Below, piece after piece: positions 9,021 through 17,582 of a stretch of 64,000 nucleotides of DNA. Position 1 is the first letter of the stretch. Every line of letters starts with the position of its first letter. The DNA lies in NCBI RefSeq assembly GCF_020510625.1, contig NZ_CP075191.1:3136001-3200000 (forward strand). Direction: 5' to 3'. A model generated the notes under the pieces. The model searched no databases and had not been told where the DNA came from. It saw only the letters and a list, made by a program, of their open reading frames with translations. This DNA comes from Ferribacterium limneticum. GTDB taxonomy: Bacteria > Pseudomonadota > Gammaproteobacteria > Burkholderiales > Rhodocyclaceae. The position numbers and the translations under genes are program-made.

Positions 9021-9550
9021 GCCGTCTGCTCCTTGTGTTTCGTTGTTTGGTCCTTCGCCGGCCCTAACCCGGCCGGCTACTATGACCGCTGCTGACTTCT
9101 GCCACGTCACTTCAGCCATTGCTGGCCGAGGCGCTGATCCGTCATTGAACGTTGCTGCCCGCTTCGGTCGCCCTTGATGCGGGGCAGCCCGCATCGACGC
9201 TGGTCGTTTGGGACTGGCACAACCCGGCCACCTTTCGTTCAATTTCCGTTTCCGCTTGCGCGGCAGATCTCCCCAGGTAAGAACGCGATGTTTCCGCGCA
9301 CAAGCGCCGCATTTACCGTGCCGGTCGTACCGGTGGGCTTCGCTGTCATGTGCCAGCTCGCCTCGACCTGCTCGGCCTTCTATGCAGTTTCTGTCCGTCG
9401 CCTCGCGCATTTGCACTCCGGCTTCCTCCAGACAAGCCCTCACGAACTTGCCCTTGCCTTCGGCTAGTGGTTATCCTTGTCGCATGCAACAAGCTCGGTA
9501 CTCCCACAGGGGACTTCCACCCCATTACATCGCGCCCATGCTGGGCGCAC

Positions 9551-9611
9551 ACCTGTCAGTCGAGCTGACCTGCGCGAAAAGCCGCGCTGGCCGCTCACTT
9601 CCGCGTTAGAG
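9551..9611 (+). other. attC-like right half site
   Basis: GGCCGCTCACTTCCGCGTTAGAG resembles the right end of integron attC sites: an L'-like GGCCGC, a short spacer and a core GTTAGAG (consensus GTTRRRY, last base off). Upstream are hairpin-forming stretches (TGCGCGAAAAGCCGCGC and GTCAGTCGAGCTGAC). The next ORF starts 6 bases after the core, as cassette genes do. The matching left half, before the intron at about 7545-7569 (GCGCAACCAAGACGGC), is degenerate. No integron integrase is in the window. Confidence 0.5.
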
Positions 9612-9617
9612 TTGGCA

Positions 9618-10148
9618 ATGCCGAATCCGCGCAGCCTGATCAAGGAAAAACACGAGCGCTACCAAGTTGACTTGCTCATCAAAGAGCTAAATCGCCGACA
9701 TCGTTCTACGTTCGAAGTGGTTGCGGAACCAGACCCGCCTGAGGCAATCATTCGGTCCGGTCGAACCACGCGGTGGGTGGAAGTCGTCACCGCCTTTTGG
9801 AACGAGGCGTATGCGAGAGACCTGAATTCCTACGCAACACTGGGCGAGACTCACGTGTCAGTAGGGAACGGCCCGTTCCTAGACATGGACGATGAGTTCG
9901 CGTCCAAGTTTGTCGTCGCCGTGAAGTCGAAGATGGAGAAGAAAGGGTATGTACCGTTTCGAGAACAGTACGGTCCCGGATACCTAGTCGTTTCCATTCA
10001 GTACCCCTTTCTCGACGCACACACCTTTCAGTGCATTTGCGAAGAGTGGCGGCGCGGCCGTGTCGATGATCTCGGATGCTTTCGCTCTGTTTACGTCACA
10101 TTTCGCGCGAACAAAGGTTATCGGGTTATTCGATGGAAACCGGAGTGA
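9618..10148 (+). CDS. Hypothetical protein, probable integron-cassette gene
   Basis: 176 residues, start MPNPRSLIKEKHERYQVDLL. I placed the start here because the ATG follows the attC-like core GTTAGAG by 6 bases; the frame is open further upstream but that part lies in the attC-like site. No family recognised. Sequence features are mixed charge, RWVEVVTAFWNEAYARDL near 50-65 and GYLVVSIQYPFLDAHTFQ near 125-140, with no signal peptide or membrane helix. It is a single-gene unit ending 4 bases before another attC-like sequence, which supports cassette origin. Function unknown. Confidence 0.65.
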   Translation: MPNPRSLIKEKHERYQVDLLIKELNRRHRSTFEVVAEPDPPEAIIRSGRTTRWVEVVTAFWNEAYARDLNSYATLGETHVSVGNGPFLDMDDEFASKFVVAVKSKMEKKGYVPFREQYGPGYLVVSIQYPFLDAHTFQCICEEWRRGRVDDLGCFRSVYVTFRANKGYRVIRWKPE

Positions 10149-10468
10149 CGAGTTCTAATAATCGCCTGCAGCCGACCGGCAAAGGGCCAACCTTAGAGTC
10201 CTTTACTGTCGCCAATAACTTCATGGCACCGATCCACAAACGCTTACCGGTCACACTGGGACGAGCAACTAGGAAGCATGGCTCGATCTGTATATGCACA
10301 ACCCCATGCTGGCGAAGACAATGCAGAAGCCTTTGTCCAGCCGAGAGAGCACTCTCTTGTCTGACCTTAGCACCACACTGCGCACAAGAGAAAATGGCAT
10401 ACCAAATGGCACACCAATTTTCAAAAAACACAAAATTACATTAATAATCAATTAATTAAAAATGCAAT
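10149..10468 (+). other. Gene-free stretch with a second attC-like sequence
   Basis: Directly after the cassette gene stop, 10153-10198 begins TTCTAATAATCGCCTGCAGC, much like the left part of attC sites, and ends CCAACCTTAGAG, a degraded core. The rest, to the tRNA-Ser gene, becomes AT-rich (10420-10465) and shows no convincing gene or transposase remnant. It may mark the end of the cassette block at the tRNA. Confidence 0.4.
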
Positions 10469-10556
10469 TGGCGGGTCCGGTGAGATTCGAACTCACGATG
10501 GATTTCTCCACGCCGGTTTTCAAGACCGGTGCATTCAACCGCTCTGCCACAGACCC
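10469..10556 (-). tRNA. tRNA-Ser (UGA anticodon)
   Basis: 88 nt. Acceptor GGGTCTG pairs with CGGACCC, and GCCA follows with encoded CCA. Anticodon stem CCGGT/ACCGG encloses a loop with TGA. A long variable arm (GTGGAGAAATCCATC) marks a class II tRNA, and the T arm is GTGAGTTCGAATCTCAC. It forms the right border of the accessory block; no integrase gene or duplicated tRNA 3' end was noticed. Confidence 0.95.
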
Positions 10557-10683
10557 AATGGGCGCGAATGATACCACAACCATCACCCACTCTGCCCAGC
10601 GGCACCAGCCATGAATAATTGAAACTTAGCCCGCGCTCCGTTAGTCTTAGCATCTGTCGAAACAACACAAGGGAGTCTCCCGC

Positions 10684-11376
10684 ATGAACACCAACTTCGA
10701 GATTGCCAACCAAGGCACTTCGGGGCTCGCACTGCAGCAGAACCGCGTTCTGCGCAATACCTATATGCTGCTCGGCCTGTCCATGGTGCCGACGGTCATT
10801 GGCGCACTGGTCGGCATCCAGATGGAATTCAGCTTCCTGGCGGGTAGCCCGTTCATGGCCTTCCTGCTCTTCATGGGGATTGCCTGGGGTTTCATGTGGG
10901 GCATTGAGAAGAACAAGGACAGCGGTCTAGGTGTTGCCCTGCTGCTCGGTTTCACCTTTTTCATGGGGCTGATGCTCTCGCGCATCCTGCAGGTTGCCCT
11001 TGGTTTCTCCAACGGCGGCTCAATGATCGCCATGGCCGCCGGCGGCACGGGTGCCGTCTTCTTCACGATGTCGACCATCGCCGCCGTGAGCAAACGTGAT
11101 TTCACCGGCATGGGCAAGTTCCTCTTCGTTGGCATGATCGTTGTTCTGCTTGCTGCGGTCGCCAATATCTTCTTCCAGATCCCGGCGCTATCGCTGACCA
11201 TCGCCGTCGCAGTCGTCGGCATTTTCTCGGCCTATATCCTGTACGACATCAGCCGTATTGTTCAGGGTGGCGAAACCAACTACGTCAGCGCAACCCTCGC
11301 GGTTTACCTGGACGTGTACAACGTTTTTGTCAGCCTGCTGCAACTGATCATGGCTTTCACCGGCGAACGAGACTGA
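10684..11376 (+). CDS. Bax inhibitor-1 / YccA-family membrane protein
   Basis: 230 residues with seven predicted membrane helices, typical of the BI-1 family, beginning after about residue 25 (NTYMLLGLSMVPTVIGALVG) and ending with a helix and short polar tail (LDVYNVFVSLLQLIMAF, TGERD). The motif YDISRIVQGGETNYVSATL near 185-205 is characteristic. Family members are inner-membrane proteins implicated in FtsH-linked quality control or ion leak; the exact role is not established. RBS AAGGGAG is well placed. The gene is monocistronic, with an intrinsic terminator after it. Confidence 0.92.
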   Translation: MNTNFEIANQGTSGLALQQNRVLRNTYMLLGLSMVPTVIGALVGIQMEFSFLAGSPFMAFLLFMGIAWGFMWGIEKNKDSGLGVALLLGFTFFMGLMLSRILQVALGFSNGGSMIAMAAGGTGAVFFTMSTIAAVSKRDFTGMGKFLFVGMIVVLLAAVANIFFQIPALSLTIAVAVVGIFSAYILYDISRIVQGGETNYVSATLAVYLDVYNVFVSLLQLIMAFTGERD

Positions 11377-11398
11377 ACACCTTCACCGGTAACGAAAA

Positions 11399-11420
11399 GG
11401 CGGCCAAGGCCGCTTTTTTT
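11399..11420. terminator. Intrinsic terminator between BI-1 gene and rlmD
   Basis: GCGGCC-AAG-GGCCGC-type hairpin followed by seven T on the plus strand. The minus strand reads CCTTTTC after the hairpin, so it may serve both convergent genes. Confidence 0.85.
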
Positions 11421-11441
11421 ACGCGCTGACGAGACCTTCGA

Positions 11442-12746
11442 TCATGCTCGTTCGAAAACGGCAATGGACTCTACATGCGCAGTGTGTGGAAACATATTGA
11501 CCGCACCAGCCGAGACAAAGCGGTAACCCTTCTCCGTCACCAGCACCGCCGCATCGCGGGCGAGCGTTCCTGGGTTGCAGGAGACATAGACAATGCGCTG
11601 CGGTGCATCCTTTCCGAGCGCACGGACCAGCTCAACAGCGCCTTCACGCGGCGGATCAATCAGCATCTTGTCAAAACGACCAAGGGCATTCAGAGACACT
11701 TCAGTACAGTCGAACAGGTTGGCCACACCGAATTCGACACGATCCGCCAATCCATTTGCCGCTGCACTCTCCTGTCCACGCCGGACCAAAGCAGCACTAC
11801 CCTCAACACCGACCACCATCGCCCCGGAGCGGGCAATCGGCAGGGTGAAATTACCCAACCCACAAAACATATCTGCAATCCGCTCACCTGGCTGCGGATC
11901 GAGCAGGCGCAAGGCACGGCGAACCATCACACGATTGACCGCATGATTGACCTGCGTGAAATCGGTCGGCTTGAAATCAAACTCCAGACCAAACTCAGGC
12001 AACGTGTACGACAGACGCGGCCCGGATTGCGGATAAAAGCGATAGACCGTATCCGGCCCCTTCAGCTGCAAGTAAAAAACGATGTTGTTGCGGTCGGCGA
12101 AATCGCGCAACAAGCGCTCATCGACGGCAGTCAACGGGTCAAGAATACGCAAAAGCAGCGCCGTGCAGTGCTCGCCCACCGCAACTTCAAGCTCTCGGAT
12201 ACGATCGGCGATCGACAAGGCACCGAGCAGCTCGCGCAGTGGCATCAACATAGCCGAGACATGCGGCGGCAGAATGGCGCAACTCCGAATGTCGGCGATG
12301 TAACTACTGCGCCATTCATGGAAACCGATCAGCATGCCTCCATTTTTCGATACTTGGCGAACCGCCAGGCGGGCGCGATGCCGATAACCCCAAGACGCCC
12401 CCTGGATCGGCGGCAACATCATTTCCGGACGAACGCGACCGATGTGCCAAAGGCTATCTTCAAGCACCCTTTGCTTGGCGGCAACTTGGGCTGATGGCTC
12501 CATGTGCTGCATGGCACAACCACCGCATACGCCAAAATGGGGGCAGCGCGGCTCGACACGCGCATTAGAGGGCTTCAGCACGCTGACCAGATGGGCCAGC
12601 TCAAACTTCGATTTTTTCCGGAAACTGGCGTACTCGACCGTTTCACCGGGCAAGGCACCATCGACAAAAATAGCCTTGCCCTCTTGGCGAGTAATGCCCC
12701 GTGCTTCGTGGTCCAGCGATTCGATAATCCCGATCGGCACGGTCAA
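11442..12746 (-). CDS. rlmD: 23S rRNA (uracil(1939)-C5)-methyltransferase RlmD
   Basis: 434 residues. N-terminal TRAM domain ([20 protein letters not shown]), then an iron-sulfur motif [14 protein letters not shown] near 86-99 with a fourth Cys at about 163, a SAM-binding [14 protein letters not shown] near 293-306, and the catalytic [12 protein letters not shown] near 385-396. It methylates U1939 of 23S rRNA. The length is that of the family. It converges on the BI-1 gene and is divergent from the gene at 12791, 44 bp away. Confidence 0.96.
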   Translation of the reverse strand: MTVPIGIIESLDHEARGITRQEGKAIFVDGALPGETVEYASFRKKSKFELAHLVSVLKPSNARVEPRCPHFGVCGGCAMQHMEPSAQVAAKQRVLEDSLWHIGRVRPEMMLPPIQGASWGYRHRARLAVRQVSKNGGMLIGFHEWRSSYIADIRSCAILPPHVSAMLMPLRELLGALSIADRIRELEVAVGEHCTALLLRILDPLTAVDERLLRDFADRNNIVFYLQLKGPDTVYRFYPQSGPRLSYTLPEFGLEFDFKPTDFTQVNHAVNRVMVRRALRLLDPQPGERIADMFCGLGNFTLPIARSGAMVVGVEGSAALVRRGQESAAANGLADRVEFGVANLFDCTEVSLNALGRFDKMLIDPPREGAVELVRALGKDAPQRIVYVSCNPGTLARDAAVLVTEKGYRFVSAGAVNMFPHTAHVESIAVFERA

Positions 12747-12790
12747 CTCCGAAAAAGCGCGAATTCTATCAATCGGTTACACTAAGCGCC

Positions 12791-13267
12791 ATGGCTCGCG
12801 AATTAATCACCTCCTGGGCAGACTATCAGACGGCACTCGACCGGCTGTTGGCTTTTGCCAGCCAGGAAATCAGAATTTACGACGAAGACCTGTCCTCTCT
12901 GAAGCTGGAATCGGAACCCCGCCAGACCCACATCAAGCGCATTCTGCAAGCCGGACACGAAGATACCTTGCAGATAGCGCTACGCAATGCGTCGCCATTT
13001 CGTCAGCAGCATCCGGTATTGCTGAAACTGCTGAGCGCCTACGGCCATCTCGCTGCAGTGCAGGAAACCCCGCCGCAACTGGCCCATTTGCGCGACAGCA
13101 TGATTCTCGTCGATGACAAACATGCTCTGATCCGCTTCGAACGCGACCTGCCCCGCAGCAAACTGCTGATCGATGAAATCGACGAAATTCGTCCGTATTT
13201 GACACGTTTTCGTGAAATATGGACGGAAGGCGGTGAAAGTGTAAGCGCCACCACCTTGGGTCTCTAA
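12791..13267 (+). CDS. Conserved hypothetical protein
   Basis: 158 residues, start MARELITSWADYQTALDRLL. No domain is recognised with certainty. The pattern of strands and helices (IRIYDEDLSSLKLES, MILVDDKHALIRFERD) loosely recalls half of a phospholipase-D-like fold but lacks an HKD motif, so an enzymatic role is not claimed. It is cytosolic, with no signal peptide. Divergent from rlmD with a 44-bp gap holding both starts. Confidence 0.8.
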   Translation: MARELITSWADYQTALDRLLAFASQEIRIYDEDLSSLKLESEPRQTHIKRILQAGHEDTLQIALRNASPFRQQHPVLLKLLSAYGHLAAVQETPPQLAHLRDSMILVDDKHALIRFERDLPRSKLLIDEIDEIRPYLTRFREIWTEGGESVSATTLGL

Positions 13268-13402
13268 TACGCCACTGCCATGATGCAGAGCAACAACCGA
13301 TGCCCAACAAGAACAATATATTGTTATAATCTTTGACTGGTCAGGTAGCTCCTGATCTCTGAAAACTCAGATTTTGTTGGTTCTTGTCGATAAGGAAACC
13401 CC

Positions 13403-13687
13403 ATGAATAAGTCTATTCTCGTTGCTGCTCTGATCGCTGTTGCACTGTCCGCTTGCGGCAAGAAGGAAGAGCCGGCAGCTGCCGCTCCGGCCCCGGCTCC
13501 GGCTGCTGCCGCTCCTGCTGCTCAACCGGCTGGTATGGCTGGCATGGAAGCCGCCAAGCCTGCTGAACAAGCTGGCATGGCCGGTATGGAAGCTGCCAAG
13601 CCTGCTGAACAAGCTGGCATGGCCGGTATGGAAGCTGCCAAGCCTGCTGAACAAGCTGGCATGGCCGGCATGGAAGCCAAGAAGTAA
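13403..13687 (+). CDS. Small lipoprotein with a repeated AGMAGMEAAKPAEQ unit
   Basis: 94 residues. A type II signal peptide (MNKSILVAALIAVALSACG) predicts lipidation at Cys18. It is followed by KKEEPA, an Ala/Pro-rich linker (residues 24-43) and three copies of a 14-residue unit EAAKPAEQAGMAGM. The mature part is low-complexity and probably disordered, perhaps a spacer in the periplasm. No function is known. RBS AAGGAAA precedes the ATG, and a strong terminator follows. Confidence 0.85.
   Translation: MNKSILVAALIAVALSACGKKEEPAAAAPAPAPAAAAPAAQPAGMAGMEAAKPAEQAGMAGMEAAKPAEQAGMAGMEAAKPAEQAGMAGMEAKK
13547..13672 (+). repeat. 42-bp in-frame tandem repeat, three copies
   Basis: Three nearly identical 42-bp units (starting GAAGCYGCCAAGCCTGCTG) encode the 14-residue repeats of the lipoprotein. 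Near identity at the DNA level implies recent duplication, and copy number is likely to vary between strains. Confidence 0.92.
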
Positions 13688-13703
13688 TCCTTCTTGCTTT
13701 CAA

Positions 13704-13734
13704 GAAAAACGGGGCTTCGGCCCCGTTTTTTATT
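13704..13734 (+). terminator. Intrinsic terminator after the repeat lipoprotein
   Basis: AACGGGGC-TTCG-GCCCCGTT hairpin with a UUCG loop, followed by TTTTTATT. It lies between the lipoprotein gene and the convergent metallohydrolase gene. Confidence 0.9.
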
Positions 13735-13749
13735 GCCTGTTGAAACTCC

Positions 13750-14517
13750 CTACGCCAGACTGCGCCAATCAAACCCGTGTTCTGGCGTCGCTACGCCGAC
13801 CCACTCATTCGAACACCCCAGCGTCTCGGCAATCAGGTCCACTACCAGTTCCGGCCGATTGTTGCGTTCGCTCAGATGAGCTGCCACCAGATGCTGGAGG
13901 CTTGAGCAGTCAATCGAATCCAGAAACACAGCGGCTACAGAATTTTCAAGATGTCCGTAACGACCGGCGATGCGCCGTTTGAGTGATGCCGGATAGGCCG
14001 AGCGTTCCAGCATCCCGGCATCATGATTGAATTCAAGCACCAGCCCGGCACAGCCAGACAAAACATCGCAGACGTGTGGCGTTGTTTCTCCGATATCGGT
14101 CAACACCCCAAGACGGCTACTGGCGCAGGAGAATACGTACTGAACGGGTTCCCGCGCATCGTGCGGTACCGGAAAAGGCAACACCTCAAGATCACCGACA
14201 GAGAAGGAGCGGTGGCTATCGATAATCCGCAAATCGAGGCCCGCATCATTTTCCCGGCAGGCAGTCCAGGTTCCATGCGTCATCCATATCGGGAGCCCGA
14301 ATTTACGGGCCAGCCTGAAAACGCCACCAACATGGTCGCCATGCTCATGGGTCACAAGAATGCCGGACAGATCGGCCGGCTGCCGGCCCAGAAGCTGCAG
14401 CCGGGTTACGGTTTCCCGCAACCCGAAGCCACAGTCGAGCATCAGGCAGGTTGCCTCATGCTCGACCAGCAGCGCATTGCCTGCGCTGCCACTGCCGAGC
14501 GAGGCAAAACGGATCAC
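13750..14517 (-). CDS. MBL-fold metallohydrolase (YycJ/WalJ-like)
   Basis: 255 residues. Zinc motif THEHGDHVGG near 55-64, start MIRFASLGSGSAGNALLVE and late FNHDAGML near 160 are typical of the YycJ/WalJ branch of the metallo-beta-lactamase fold, whose members are proposed to act on nucleic acids or cell-wall control. The start overlaps the bamC stop by 4 bases (ATGA), so the two are co-translated in the dapA-bamC operon. Cytosolic. Confidence 0.9.
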   Translation of the reverse strand: MIRFASLGSGSAGNALLVEHEATCLMLDCGFGLRETVTRLQLLGRQPADLSGILVTHEHGDHVGGVFRLARKFGLPIWMTHGTWTACRENDAGLDLRIIDSHRSFSVGDLEVLPFPVPHDAREPVQYVFSCASSRLGVLTDIGETTPHVCDVLSGCAGLVLEFNHDAGMLERSAYPASLKRRIAGRYGHLENSVAAVFLDSIDCSSLQHLVAAHLSERNNRPELVVDLIAETLGCSNEWVGVATPEHGFDWRSLA

Positions 14518-15638
14518 TGCAATTGCTGGAGGAGCAGGCCGAGGATTTTCTTTGCAGTTTCGGACTTGTCGGTACCGCCCTCGCTGGACAGAACCTTGAC
14601 GACACTCTGCTGACCCTCTTCGCTGACGTAGATGCGGTACTGCACCTTGGAACTCGCCGGCTCAGCACTCTTCCAGAATGTCAGCTTGGACAGGAAACCA
14701 TCGTCCTTCTTGCGGTTATCGACCTCCGGATCGACGTAGCGCACGAAGTAAAGGCCACGCGAACGGTCACGGTCTTCAACCGTAAATCCGACACGGTCGA
14801 GTGCCAGTCCGACACGACGCCAAGTACGGTCGAAACGCTCGAATACTTCCAGGGTTCCGGCGCCATCATCCGACTTGGCCAACTTGGCGCGCGGTTCGGC
14901 CTTGGCAGCGGCAAGCGAAACTTCAGCCCGCTTTTCTTCGGAGCCCAGGCGCACCATCAGGCGACGCAGCATTTCAGCTTCCAGCTCCGGATCGGCTGCA
15001 CGCGGTTGCCAGCGTGTGTCGTCCTTGGCTGATGAGGTATAGACCTCCTCCATGCCCCGATGGCTGATGAAAACATCCGTCGTTCCTGGGGTAGCACCCG
15101 GCTCGAAGCGGGTACGGAACTTGTCCCGTTCGCCGGTGGAATAAAGGGAGTCCAGCAAGCGGCCAAGGGTATTGCGAATGAAATCCTGGCCGATCTTGGC
15201 GCGATTTTCAGCCCAGTCGGTTTCCATCACGCCGGCCTCGGGGCGTTCGACGGAAATGATGAAGCCGGTTTCCTGCCAGAAATCCTTGACCGTATCCCAG
15301 AGCTTATCCGCTGGCACGGCGACGACCAGCCAACGCTGATTGCCGGAGCGCTCAACGCGAACCTTGTCGACCTGCGGCAACACTGTGGAATTCTGGGCCT
15401 GGGCTAGTGGCGTCCGGTCAGCGCTGTAGGCCGAAAAAGTCGCACTTCCCTTGCCGGCCGCGTCGGGCACCAGATAGCGGTCATCACGCGTCACTTGCGT
15501 CAGATCAGGCGGGATTTCGAGCGTCGGCGCCTTGCCGGCTGATTTGTATTCGATCTTGCGCGAATCAGGAAGAATGCCACATCCGGCCAGCGCTAATGCC
15601 AGCAAAGAGAGGGCGAGGCCGGAAAGCCGACGATTCAT
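14514..15638 (-). CDS. bamC: Outer membrane assembly lipoprotein BamC
   Basis: 374 residues. Lipoprotein signal (LALSLLALALAGCG) gives Cys20. The N-terminal segment (PDSRKIEYKSAGKAPTLEIP and PPDLTQ) is the stretch that contacts BamD in E. coli, and two helix-grip domains follow. BamC is part of the BAM complex that inserts outer-membrane proteins. It is transcribed after dapA, 15 bp away, the classical dapA-bamC order, and overlaps the downstream hydrolase by 4 bases. Confidence 0.95.
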   Translation of the reverse strand: MNRRLSGLALSLLALALAGCGILPDSRKIEYKSAGKAPTLEIPPDLTQVTRDDRYLVPDAAGKGSATFSAYSADRTPLAQAQNSTVLPQVDKVRVERSGNQRWLVVAVPADKLWDTVKDFWQETGFIISVERPEAGVMETDWAENRAKIGQDFIRNTLGRLLDSLYSTGERDKFRTRFEPGATPGTTDVFISHRGMEEVYTSSAKDDTRWQPRAADPELEAEMLRRLMVRLGSEEKRAEVSLAAAKAEPRAKLAKSDDGAGTLEVFERFDRTWRRVGLALDRVGFTVEDRDRSRGLYFVRYVDPEVDNRKKDDGFLSKLTFWKSAEPASSKVQYRIYVSEEGQQSVVKVLSSEGGTDKSETAKKILGLLLQQLQ

Positions 15639-15653
15639 GTTTTCTTTACTCCG

Positions 15654-16532
15654 TCAGGCGATCAGGCCAGCCTGGCGCAGCGCAGCCAGGATACGTGGTT
15701 GGTTGGCTTCGGAAAGCGTAGTTAACGGCAGGCGGATGCCGTTGGGCGTCAGGCCCAGCTTGTGCACGGCCCACTTGACCGGAATCGGATTGGCTTCGCA
15801 GAACAGATCACGGTGCAAGGCGAGCAGCTTGAAGTGGATTTCCCGGGCCTTGGCGATATTGCCGCTGGCAGCCGCGACACACATTTCGTGCATCAGGCGC
15901 GGCGCCACATTGGCCGTCACCGAGATGTCGCCGTGGAAACCGAGGCTGATCGTTGCTACCGCCGTCATGTCATCACCGGTGTAGAGCGCGAAATCCTTCG
16001 GGGCACGGGCGATCAGATCGCAGGCCCGATCAAGGTTGCCAGTCGCGTCCTTGACGCCGACGATACCCGGCACTTCAGCCAGACGCAGGATGGTGTCATT
16101 GGACATATCGGCCACGGTGCGGCCCGGTACGTTGTAGAGCAGAACCGGCAGTTCGACCGCCTCGGCAATCGCCTTGAAGTGGCGATAGAGGCCTTCCTGG
16201 GTCGGCTTGTTGTAGTACGGCACGACCGACAGCGCCATGTTGGCACCGGCCTTCTTGGCGAACTCGGTCAATTCGATGGCTTCAGCCGTCGAATTGGCGC
16301 CAGTACCGGCGATCACCGGAATGCGGCCGGCAATGTGATCAACGGCGACCTTGATCAGTTCACAATGCTCTTCGACGTTGACCGTCGGCGATTCGCCAGT
16401 CGTGCCGACGACGACGATGGCATCCGTGCCTTCTTGCACATGGAAGTCGAGCAGGTTGCGAAAGGAGTTCAAATCGAGGCTGCCATCCTCATGCATGGGC
16501 GTAACGATGGCGACAATGGATCCGGTAATCAT
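15654..16532 (-). CDS. dapA: 4-hydroxy-tetrahydrodipicolinate synthase
   Basis: 292 residues, full length. [14 protein letters not shown] near 43-56, [14 protein letters not shown] with the catalytic-site Tyr near 132-145 and GVKDATGNL with the Schiff-base Lys near 160 are present. It condenses pyruvate with aspartate semialdehyde in lysine and diaminopimelate synthesis. First gene of the dapA-bamC-hydrolase operon. Confidence 0.97.
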   Translation of the reverse strand: MITGSIVAIVTPMHEDGSLDLNSFRNLLDFHVQEGTDAIVVVGTTGESPTVNVEEHCELIKVAVDHIAGRIPVIAGTGANSTAEAIELTEFAKKAGANMALSVVPYYNKPTQEGLYRHFKAIAEAVELPVLLYNVPGRTVADMSNDTILRLAEVPGIVGVKDATGNLDRACDLIARAPKDFALYTGDDMTAVATISLGFHGDISVTANVAPRLMHEMCVAAASGNIAKAREIHFKLLALHRDLFCEANPIPVKWAVHKLGLTPNGIRLPLTTLSEANQPRILAALRQAGLIA

Positions 16533-16610
16533 GGCCTGTATATGAAGAAAGTAATCTGTTGATTGTAACTGAAGGCCAATCGCCGCGGAAAGGCGCTTGG
16601 TAACAGTTTG

Positions 16611-17582
16611 TTATTTTTCCGGCATCCAGTGAAGCAAGCCCCGTCCGGCGCGCATTTTGCCGTCCGGCAAGACCAGTTCCGGATGCCGATCCGGGCCTGC
16701 CGACTGCAACTGGCGGGCAAACTCATCGAGGCGTGTCGCAACTGGCACTTGCCAACCGAGGCAGCGCAAGCGGTAACGCAACAGATTCTTCAGGCGCGGC
16801 AATGAGAGCAAGCGCATTTCCGATAAACGTGCCTCCTCCCCCTCGCCAACCCGTTGCCAGTCCTGCTCGGCCAGCTCATCCAGCAAACCGGCTGCCTCAC
16901 CAAAATTGGCCGCAGCCTGCGCCAGCGATGCCTCTGCAGCGGGAAAACGCTGGGTGAGGGAAGCCAAGGCTTCGTGGCGGAGAAAATTCCTCGTCAAGGA
17001 GATATCTGCGTTGCTTTCATCGTCGATCCAGTCCAGCCCTGCAGACAGGGCATAGGTTTCGATTTCGGCGCGTGAGCTAGTGAGGAGCGGCCTGAGCAAA
17101 CGCAAGCGGCCGAATTGTCGTTCCGCCGGCATTCCGGCAGCCCCGGTCACCCCAGTGCCGCGCAACAGATTGAATAGCACGGTTTCCGCCTGATCGCTAC
17201 GGTGATGACCCAGTAACAGGCAGTCAGTAGCCAAGTCGGCAAAGACTGCATAACGTGCCTGGCGCGCTGCTGCCTCCAGCCCCATGCCAGAAGCGGTATC
17301 CACGGAGACATGGCGGATAAGCAACGGAATACCCAGCCTGGCGCAATAGTCGGCACAAAACCGTGCCCAGACATCGGCATTCGGGGAGAGTCCATGATGG
17401 ACATGGATGGCATCAAGCCGCCCGGCAAACCCGAGCCGGTTCAGAAGATGCAGCAGGACGACGGAGTCACAACCGCCGGATAGCCCCACCGCAAGGCGTT
17501 CATCCGGGGCAAGACGGGCCGCAAGAAATTTGCCGACCTGTGCATGCAGATCAGCTGACAGGCTGTTCCTTGAAACGGCCAT
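16611..17582 (-). CDS. tilS: tRNA(Ile)-lysidine synthase
   Basis: 323 residues. PP-loop [16 protein letters not shown] near 32-47 with the SGGxDS ATP pocket, then HHGLSPNAD and [19 protein letters not shown]. It modifies C34 of the AUA-reading tRNA-Ile to lysidine and is essential in most bacteria. It is at the short end of the family, with a C-terminal domain (about 220-320) that looks reduced. The start overlaps the accA 3' end by 32 bases, so the two form one transcription unit, a common order in betaproteobacteria. Confidence 0.95.
   Translation of the reverse strand: MAVSRNSLSADLHAQVGKFLAARLAPDERLAVGLSGGCDSVVLLHLLNRLGFAGRLDAIHVHHGLSPNADVWARFCADYCARLGIPLLIRHVSVDTASGMGLEAAARQARYAVFADLATDCLLLGHHRSDQAETVLFNLLRGTGVTGAAGMPAERQFGRLRLLRPLLTSSRAEIETYALSAGLDWIDDESNADISLTRNFLRHEALASLTQRFPAAEASLAQAAANFGEAAGLLDELAEQDWQRVGEGEEARLSEMRLLSLPRLKNLLRYRLRCLGWQVPVATRLDEFARQLQSAGPDRHPELVLPDGKMRAGRGLLHWMPEK

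Larger units (their letters stand above)
7570..9550 (-). mobile_element. Group II intron, bacterial class C, with its reverse transcriptase
   Basis: On the minus strand the intron starts GTGCGCCCAGCATGGGCG at 9550, matching the GUGYG 5' end, and continues with the domain I segment GGTGGAAGTCCCC. Downstream of the reverse transcriptase gene is a domain V/VI-like segment (7571-7660) with GAACCGCCCA, TGCGGACCCGCACGG and a GGGG-AGAGAAA-CCCC hairpin, ending GGCTACCCGAT at 7570. The boundaries are read by eye and may be off by a few bases. The 5' exon on the minus strand ends in stem-loops (GTCAGTCGAGCTGAC), as expected for class C introns, which insert beside hairpins such as terminators or attC sites. 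The intron runs against the flanking cassette-like genes, the orientation known for attC-inserted introns. Confidence 0.85.

Noticed and set aside
8949..9443. A 164-codon frame upstream of the intron RT
   Set aside because: It lies in the structured domain I to IV RNA of the intron and has no protein-like features; only its last 23 codons, with a ribosome site, are kept as a possible leader.
10076..10444. A 122-codon frame overlapping the cassette gene end
   Set aside because: No family-like sequence; the segment NNRLQPTG is what attC-like DNA gives when translated and is not a protein motif.
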